Source of the DNA: an uncultured Lachnospiraceae bacterium | Lineage (GTDB): Bacteria; Bacillota; Clostridia; Lachnospirales; Lachnospiraceae | Length of the DNA stretch: 49,789 nt | Reading direction: 5' to 3' | Assembly (NCBI GenBank): GCA_944380185.1 | Contig: CALWGV010000040.1 | Location: 1 to 49,789 of the forward strand | In this document: positions 45,325-49,789 of the stretch, piece by piece | Position numbering within the stretch: the stretch's first letter is position 1 | How the letters are laid out: every line of letters starts with the position of its first letter | Notes under the pieces: generated by a model | What the model saw: only the letters and a program-made list of their open reading frames with translations | What the model was told of the DNA's origin: nothing | Database searches by the model: none | Translations under genes and position numbers: made by a program

Positions 45325-45849
45325 ATGTTGTCAGAGCCTTTGACTTTGTATAAATTGATGACATTATATATGTTGAAGCAGGTAAAGTTTCCTCTGTCCG
45401 GCTCCCAGCTGTCTGAGTTTTTTCTGGACAAGGATTACACTCATTATTTTACGCTGCAGCAGGTATTGAACGAACTGAAAGAAGCTCATCTGATCACGGC
45501 CCAGACGGTGCGCAACTCCTCCCTCTATGAAATCACCAGAGAAGGAGAAGAGACACTTTCCTTTTTTGGAAAAGAGATATCTCCCGCCATCATCGAAGAT
45601 ATGGATGAATTTCTGAAAGCCAACAAAGTGCGGCTTAGAAATGAGGTAGGTATCACTTCCGAATTCTATAAATCTACCAATCAGGATTATATTGTACACT
45701 GTGAAGTCCGAGAAGGCAAGTCTATTCTTATCGACTTAAGTGTATCCGTTCCCGACCGGGAACAAGCTGAAGAAATGTGCAATCGCTGGCGCATCAGCAA
45801 TCAAACGATCTATGCCTTCGTCATGAAAGAGCTGATGCGTCAGGATTAG
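45325..45849 (+). CDS. DUF4364 family protein (winged-helix-like)
   Basis: A 174-residue soluble protein starting at the ATG at 45325 (SD AAGGAGGG). It matches DUF4364, a Clostridia family: LTLYKLMTLYMLKQV, then a winged-helix-like region (about residues 20-80) and an alpha/beta C-terminal half. A DNA-binding regulatory role is suggested by the fold class but is not established. Confidence 0.85.
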   Translation: MLSEPLTLYKLMTLYMLKQVKFPLSGSQLSEFFLDKDYTHYFTLQQVLNELKEAHLITAQTVRNSSLYEITREGEETLSFFGKEISPAIIEDMDEFLKANKVRLRNEVGITSEFYKSTNQDYIVHCEVREGKSILIDLSVSVPDREQAEEMCNRWRISNQTIYAFVMKELMRQD

Positions 45850-45859
45850 GCCGCCCTAT

Positions 45860-46573
45860 TTACGCGGCCACGATCTGATCAATCTGATTCTCCAGTTCCT
45901 TGAGCGTTCCGTGGCGAAATCCCTCCACGCCCTTGCCGCGAGTGTCGATCAGATGATCCGTCACCAGATATACCTGCATGCCCAGCTGAGCAGTACACAT
46001 GTCCTCTTCTATATCATTGCCCACCATCAGGCAGTTTTGCGGACACGCTCCTATAGCCGCCAGCACTTCCCGATAATAATCCGGAGAAGGTTTGCTGTAG
46101 CGGCTGTTTTCATACGTGGTGATCCAGTCAAAATCCTCGGCCGTCAGTCCCGCCCACCGAATCCGGGCCTCAGTGGCGATGCGGGGGAAGAGAGGGTTGG
46201 TCGCCAATACGGTTCTTAACCCTTTCTGGCGCATTTTGCGCACTGTCCCGGCCGACTCCGGCTTTTTCACGGACAAGCTGCTCAGCGCCTCAAAATCATT
46301 TTCATAAAAATGAAGGAATATCTCCTCTGCTCTTTTCCTCTCCCGGCCGGTGGCCTCCGTAAATACCTTCCAGAAGCGCTCCTCATTGGTCATGCTTCCA
46401 TCGTTTGTCATCATAGCCTTCGTCCCGGCGCCCACAACCCGCATCGTCTCCCGCTGATCCCAGCCCTGCGACGCGGCGTACTTACCCAGCAATCCAAAAT
46501 ATGATTTGATGAATTCATCCTGGTCCATGGACAGAAGAGTTCCGTCCAGGTCAAATAATATGGTGTCAATCAC
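45860..46573 (-). CDS. HAD-superfamily hydrolase
   Basis: A 237-residue HAD phosphatase with motif I LFDLDGTLL, motif II VLATNP, motif III Lys in RYSKPSPDYY and motif IV MVGNDIEEDMCTA. The GTG at 46573 is chosen because GGGAGG lies eight bases upstream. It overlaps the DUF951 gene by eight bases. The sequence does not fix the substrate; nucleotidase or small phosphatase activity is typical. Confidence 0.85.
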   Translation of the reverse strand: MIDTILFDLDGTLLSMDQDEFIKSYFGLLGKYAASQGWDQRETMRVVGAGTKAMMTNDGSMTNEERFWKVFTEATGRERKRAEEIFLHFYENDFEALSSLSVKKPESAGTVRKMRQKGLRTVLATNPLFPRIATEARIRWAGLTAEDFDWITTYENSRYSKPSPDYYREVLAAIGACPQNCLMVGNDIEEDMCTAQLGMQVYLVTDHLIDTRGKGVEGFRHGTLKELENQIDQIVAA

Positions 46574-46826
46574 GTTCTTTCCTCCCGCCACCGTAGTATT
46601 CTCTGTTTTCCGGTTTTTTGGGCTCCGGCCGATGAAACTGCGTCTCGCCGGGATGCATTACTCCGCGGCAGTTCTTTTCCACCAGTGTGCGCGGTATCAT
46701 CACCTGCCGCCCGCAGCCGGCACACTCCAGACGAAAGTCAATCCCCACCCGAAGCACAGTCCATTCAAAGCTTTTGCAGGGGTGAGCTTTTTTCATCTTA
46801 ATTCTGTCGCCCACTTCAAAATACAT
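46566..46826 (-). CDS. DUF951 family protein
   Basis: An 86-residue small protein with the DUF951 pattern: YFEVGDRIKMKKAHPCKS followed by CAGCG and a Pro/Glu/Lys-rich tail. The ATG at 46826 follows CAAAGGAG. It lies four bases after the Sir2 gene stop. DUF951 proteins are widespread in Firmicutes with unknown function; the CxxC suggests a metal or redox site. Confidence 0.85.
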   Translation of the reverse strand: MYFEVGDRIKMKKAHPCKSFEWTVLRVGIDFRLECAGCGRQVMIPRTLVEKNCRGVMHPGETQFHRPEPKKPENREYYGGGRKERD

Positions 46827-46830
46827 CTTT

Positions 46831-47562
46831 TCACTCCTTTGGCAGGCACTGCGCCAATATGGATACCGGCTCATTCAAAAGCAAATCGGCCCGGTCATCC
46901 ATGCCGGTCTCCGACTTGTTGATGAGCACCAGCTTATGCCCCCTATAATAATCGATCAGACCAGCTGCCGGATAAACCGTCAGGCTGGTTCCTCCCACAA
47001 TCAAAACCTCCGCCTCCCGGATGGCCTGTACAGCATCGCTGAGAATCTGCTGGTCCAACCCTTCCTCATATAACACCACATCCGGCTTGATCACCCCGCC
47101 GCATTTGCAGCGGGGGATTCCCTCCGAATGCAAAATCGTATCCAAACCATAAAAACGTCCGCAGCGGGTACAATAATTGCGGTGAACCGAGCCATGCAGC
47201 TCCAGCACCCGGCGGCTTCCAGCCGCCTGATGCAGTCCGTCAATGTTCTGTGTGATTACCGCCCGGCACTTTCCCCTCTTTTCCAGTTCGGCCAGTGCCA
47301 GATGGGCCGGGTTGGGTTTTGCCTCCGGAAACAGCATCTTGGAGCGGTAAAAATCAAAAAATTCCTCCGTATGAGAGAGGTAAAAGCTATGGCTCAGCAT
47401 AACCTCCGGCGGATATTTATATTTCTGCCGGTAAAGACCGTCCTCTCCCCGGAAATCAGGAATACTGCTCTCGGTGGAGACTCCCGCTCCGCCGAAGAAA
47501 ACGATATTATCGCTGTCGGCAATCCACTCCCGAAGTTGTTCTTCCTTGTCTCGGATATCCAT
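46831..47562 (-). CDS. Sir2-family NAD-dependent protein deacylase
   Basis: A 243-residue sirtuin. NAD-binding GAGVSTESSIPDFRG, TQNIDGLHQ, the catalytic His in ELHGSVHRNYC, four zinc Cys (CTRC and CKCGG) and VGGTSLTVYP are intact. It removes acyl groups from lysines using NAD. Start ATG follows GAGGAAAGAG. First gene of a three-gene minus-strand unit with DUF951 and a HAD hydrolase. Confidence 0.95.
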   Translation of the reverse strand: MDIRDKEEQLREWIADSDNIVFFGGAGVSTESSIPDFRGEDGLYRQKYKYPPEVMLSHSFYLSHTEEFFDFYRSKMLFPEAKPNPAHLALAELEKRGKCRAVITQNIDGLHQAAGSRRVLELHGSVHRNYCTRCGRFYGLDTILHSEGIPRCKCGGVIKPDVVLYEEGLDQQILSDAVQAIREAEVLIVGGTSLTVYPAAGLIDYYRGHKLVLINKSETGMDDRADLLLNEPVSILAQCLPKE

Positions 47563-47716
47563 TTTTCTCTTTCCTCATTTCTGCCCGAACCTTTACAGGC
47601 TCACACCCTGCGTCCGCCTGCAAGCGCCTTTTTCCGTCAGGCATCAAACCGTGCACAGCTCGATGCTGTTATGAACATTATACGCAATTAAAGTAGGGAA
47701 ATCAATGGTTTTGTTC

Positions 47717-47745
47717 TTGACAGAGAGGCTGCTTTCTTCTATAAT
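47717..47745 (+). promoter_or_regulatory. Promoter of degV
   Basis: Consensus TTGACA, 17-base spacer, consensus TATAAT, 68 bases before the start codon. Confidence 0.85.
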
Positions 47746-47813
47746 GCTTAGAAGTTCAAATATTTATTAATTCGTAATTTTGCGGCTGATTTTACCGCAC
47801 CAAAGGAGGACAA

Positions 47814-48653
47814 ATGATTCGTATTGTAACGGACAGCACCTGCGATTTGGATAAGGATACCGTCAGAGAACTGAAGATCGATTTGATTCCGATGACTGTA
47901 CATTTCGGCGAGGAAAGCTTTGTGGATGGAGTGACGCTGACCAAAGAGATCTTTTATGAAAAGCTCTCCTCTGCAGCAAAACTCCCCACCACTTCCCAGT
48001 TGAATCCCATGGATATTCATGAACGAGTGAAACCTTTTTTGGATCAGGGAGATGATGTGGTTGCCATCTTTCTGTCCTCGGCACTCAGCGGCACATTCCA
48101 GTCGGCAGTCATTGCCGCCGATATGGCCGATTCTGATCGTTTCTTCCTGGTTGACTCAGAGAACGTGACCTTTGGGCTTGGCCTCCTTCTGCGAATTGCC
48201 TGCCGCATGCGAGATGAGGGCCGAAGCGCCGAAGAAATCTGCGAAGAGATTAATTCGCTGAAGAAACGCGTGCGCCTCATTGCTGTGGTTGACACGCTGA
48301 AATATCTGCAGATGGGCGGACGCATCAGCGCAACTACCGCCGTGATCGGGAATTTGCTGGGCATCAATCCTCTCGTGGGCGTCATTGAAGGCAAGGTGGA
48401 GGCTATCGGAAAAGTCCGCGGCAAAAAGGCCGCCTATCGGCATCTTTTGACCCTTTGCGAGCAGGAGACTCCGGATCCCGCCTACCCCCTCTATTTCGGC
48501 CACAGCCGTGCGCCGGAGACTATGGAAGAACTGCAGGAGTTTATCACTTCTCATCTCAACAGCTCTGCCGAAATCTACAGTACAGAGATCGGTCCCGTAG
48601 TCGGCACACACGTAGGCCCCGGAGCTGCCGGTCTGGCCTATATAGCCCGCTAA
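47814..48653 (+). CDS. DegV-family fatty-acid-binding protein
   Basis: A 279-residue DegV/FakB-type protein with the signature IVTDSTCDL at the start, TSQLNP (fatty-acid-binding segment), FLSSALSGTFQSA and GPVVGTHVGPGA. Members bind a fatty acid and present it to FakA kinase; no FakA is encoded nearby. SD AAAGGAGG precedes the ATG. Preceded by a consensus promoter. Confidence 0.92.
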   Translation: MIRIVTDSTCDLDKDTVRELKIDLIPMTVHFGEESFVDGVTLTKEIFYEKLSSAAKLPTTSQLNPMDIHERVKPFLDQGDDVVAIFLSSALSGTFQSAVIAADMADSDRFFLVDSENVTFGLGLLLRIACRMRDEGRSAEEICEEINSLKKRVRLIAVVDTLKYLQMGGRISATTAVIGNLLGINPLVGVIEGKVEAIGKVRGKKAAYRHLLTLCEQETPDPAYPLYFGHSRAPETMEELQEFITSHLNSSAEIYSTEIGPVVGTHVGPGAAGLAYIAR

Positions 48654-48725
48654 TCGGACCGGCATACCATTTCATGTTATTTCTGGGTATTAATTACGCC
48701 TCTTCTCATTATCTTGGAGGCGGCA

Positions 48726-49340
48726 TCAATTCATGCCCGGATAGAGGCTGAAATAAGTATTGTCAATCACACAGTAATCCTCTCCCCAGCTGTGATAGTA
48801 ATTTGCCCGGAAGAACAGTACATCCTCCGGAATCGCTGCGGCAGTCAGAGCTTCTCTGACTGCCTGTTTTACTTCATTGGAGGCGGTCACACTCTCAATC
48901 TGCTCCGGCCAGGTGGAAAACTGCCCTTCCTGCTTGATCACATCCTCTACCGTATCCGGAAAAATATCGCTGAGTACGCGATTGACTATCACACAGGCGA
49001 TGGCCCGCTGACACTCATAGCTTTCTCCCCCTCCCTCTGCCATTACGCATCTCTCCAAAAGATCCAACTGCTCAGAAGTCAGCTGAATCCGCCATCGGGG
49101 CACTGCTGGAGCCGCCGCCTCGACAGCTTCCTCCTCCAAATGCCACTCTACGCTGTTGCCCTCCATCAGCTCGGTCTCCATCTGACTCCATTCCAGCTCT
49201 TCCCAGTAATCAGAAGCCATCGCCTGACCAGGCAAAAGCATTACTCCTGCGGATAAAGCGACCCCTGCCACTGCACATCTGAAAGTCCATTTAAGAGGTC
49301 TTGTCCCTCCTATCCACGTTTTTTTCTTTTCTTTATCCAT
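48726..49340 (-). CDS. SleB-like cell-wall hydrolase
   Basis: A 204-residue exported protein. Signal segment at about residues 18-43 ends AMASD; a short acidic linker follows, then a Hydrolase_2 (SleB) domain with LLERCVMAEGGGESYECQRA (catalytic Glu region), FSTWPE and FFRANYYHSWGEDY. Such enzymes cut peptidoglycan during germination or growth. The ATG at 49340 has a GGAAAG SD. Upstream is a leader with a terminator. Confidence 0.88.
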   Translation of the reverse strand: MDKEKKKTWIGGTRPLKWTFRCAVAGVALSAGVMLLPGQAMASDYWEELEWSQMETELMEGNSVEWHLEEEAVEAAAPAVPRWRIQLTSEQLDLLERCVMAEGGGESYECQRAIACVIVNRVLSDIFPDTVEDVIKQEGQFSTWPEQIESVTASNEVKQAVREALTAAAIPEDVLFFRANYYHSWGEDYCVIDNTYFSLYPGMN

Positions 49341-49432
49341 TCCATTCTTTCCTTTCCATTTGTTATTGCTTCGTCCGAATTTTGCCGTCATAATCACAGT
49401 ATTGACATGATCTGGCAGCTCTATGCGAAAAA

Positions 49433-49455
49433 ACACCCGACATTTTATCGGGTGT
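49433..49455 (-). terminator. Terminator in the leader of the SleB-like gene
   Basis: Arms ACACCCGA/TCGGGTGT with a seven-base loop; on the minus strand TTTTTT follows. It lies after the proposed promoter at 49481-49509 and before the gene, so it may be an attenuator, or it may end a transcript from upstream. Confidence 0.7.
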
Positions 49456-49480
49456 AAGAAGGGACGAAGCACATTACAGG

Positions 49481-49509
49481 AGAATAGCATAAATGGAAAT
49501 ATTTGTCAA
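49481..49509 (-). promoter_or_regulatory. Promoter of the SleB-like gene
   Basis: On the minus strand, TTGACA (49509-49504), 17 bases, TATTCT (49486-49481). The 9-base inverted repeat GCTTCGTCC/GGACGAAGC at 49368-49376 and 49462-49470 brackets the leader terminator. Confidence 0.6.
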
Positions 49510-49566
49510 GTCATGTGAAGAAAGTAAACATACTTTCAGAAAATCGAATATACACAAACGAAATAA

Positions 49567-49605
49567 TCCAGAAAACCCTGGCCTTAAAAAGCCGGATTTT
49601 CTGGA
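49567..49605 (-). terminator. Terminator downstream of tRNA-Cys
   Basis: Arms TCCAGAAAA.CC and GG.TTTTCTGGA with an inner GGCC/GGC pairing, 60 bases past the tRNA on the same strand. A smaller hairpin (TTGGCA/TGCCAA within AGGGG/CCCCT) at 49626-49660 also lies just after the tRNA. Confidence 0.65.
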
Positions 49606-49664
49606 CTGTCTCTCTCTTGCATATTAGGGGTTGGAAATTGGCATTGCCAACTGTCCCCTTTTAG

Positions 49665-49735
49665 AGGCGTCAACCGGAATCGAACCGGTGATAGAGGTGT
49701 TGCAGACCTTTGCCTTACCGCTTGGCTATGACGCC
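49665..49735 (-). tRNA. tRNA-Cys (GCA anticodon)
   Basis: A 71-base minus-strand tRNA. Acceptor arms GGCGTCA/TGACGCC, D arm with AGCGGTAAGGC, anticodon loop CTGCAAC reading GCA, T arm CCGGTTCGATTCCGG. The discriminator base is U, the identity element for CysRS. CCA is not encoded. Confidence 0.97.
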
Positions 49736-49789
49736 ATATCCCATCAGCTGATTCAATAAACATTACACTATATCATATGCTGTCCATTG

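Overview
The window looks like chromosome of an anaerobic, moderately GC-rich Clostridia member, most like a Lachnospiraceae gut bacterium. The basis is gene content: a paired GlgC/GlgD, SpoVG, DUF4364, DUF951 and DUF1385 proteins, a rho-rpmE-DUF1385-prmC-prfA cluster, a pth-mfd-foldase cluster, a T-box leader, a cobalamin riboswitch and strong SD-type ribosome sites. No transposase, integrase, rRNA or CRISPR array was seen. The only phage-like item is a small holin/amidase cassette.

Layout. 1-1846 (minus): a T-box leader with its own promoter controls a bile-acid/sodium-symporter family (BASS) carrier, followed by a 5'-truncated flavoprotein remnant running off the left edge. 1899-4171 (plus): two G3E (CobW-like) GTPases, one with a Cys/His repeat tail and one fused to a YcgQ/DUF1980-like C-terminus. 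4226-9822 (minus): a catabolic operon (CoA-transferase A and B, thiolase, DUF3870, beta-keto acid cleavage enzyme, YjiH/YjiG membrane pair) behind a leader carrying an intrinsic terminator and several candidate operators. 9843-13131: a CsoR-type repressor, a P1B metal ATPase with two CsoR-like operators on its promoter, and a coiled-coil protein.

13233-23582 holds the most complete system. A minus-strand operon encodes a lipoprotein binding protein, an ABC ATPase, a fused double permease, a HAD phosphatase and a phosphohexomutase. Divergent from it lie an extracellular sensor lipoprotein, a YesM-like histidine kinase and a YesN/AraC-like response regulator. The arrangement resembles AfuABC (hexose-phosphate ABC import) combined with HptRSA (extracellular sugar-phosphate sensing), so import plus processing of phosphorylated sugars is the leading hypothesis.

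23616-24940 (minus): a cobalamin riboswitch and terminator control a DUF4430 membrane-anchored protein and an ECF S-component, a likely corrinoid uptake pair. 24997-30290 (minus): pth, mfd and a PrsA/SurA-like lipoprotein. 30517-33434: a PucR/CdaR-like regulator divergent from a secreted lipoprotein flavoprotein with an altered active site. 33495-36203 (minus): glgC-glgD-spoVG. 36525-37916 (plus): asnS. 38032-39101 (minus): an isolated holin/amidase cassette. 39168-45022 (minus): rho, rpmE, DUF1385, prmC, prfA and a uridine kinase. 45325-49340: DUF4364, a HAD hydrolase, DUF951, Sir2, DegV and a SleB-like hydrolase. tRNA-Cys lies at the right end.

Functions were read from motifs and gene order only. 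No homology search, structure prediction or folding calculation was run. Start codons were moved from the longest frame wherever an SD sequence decided it.
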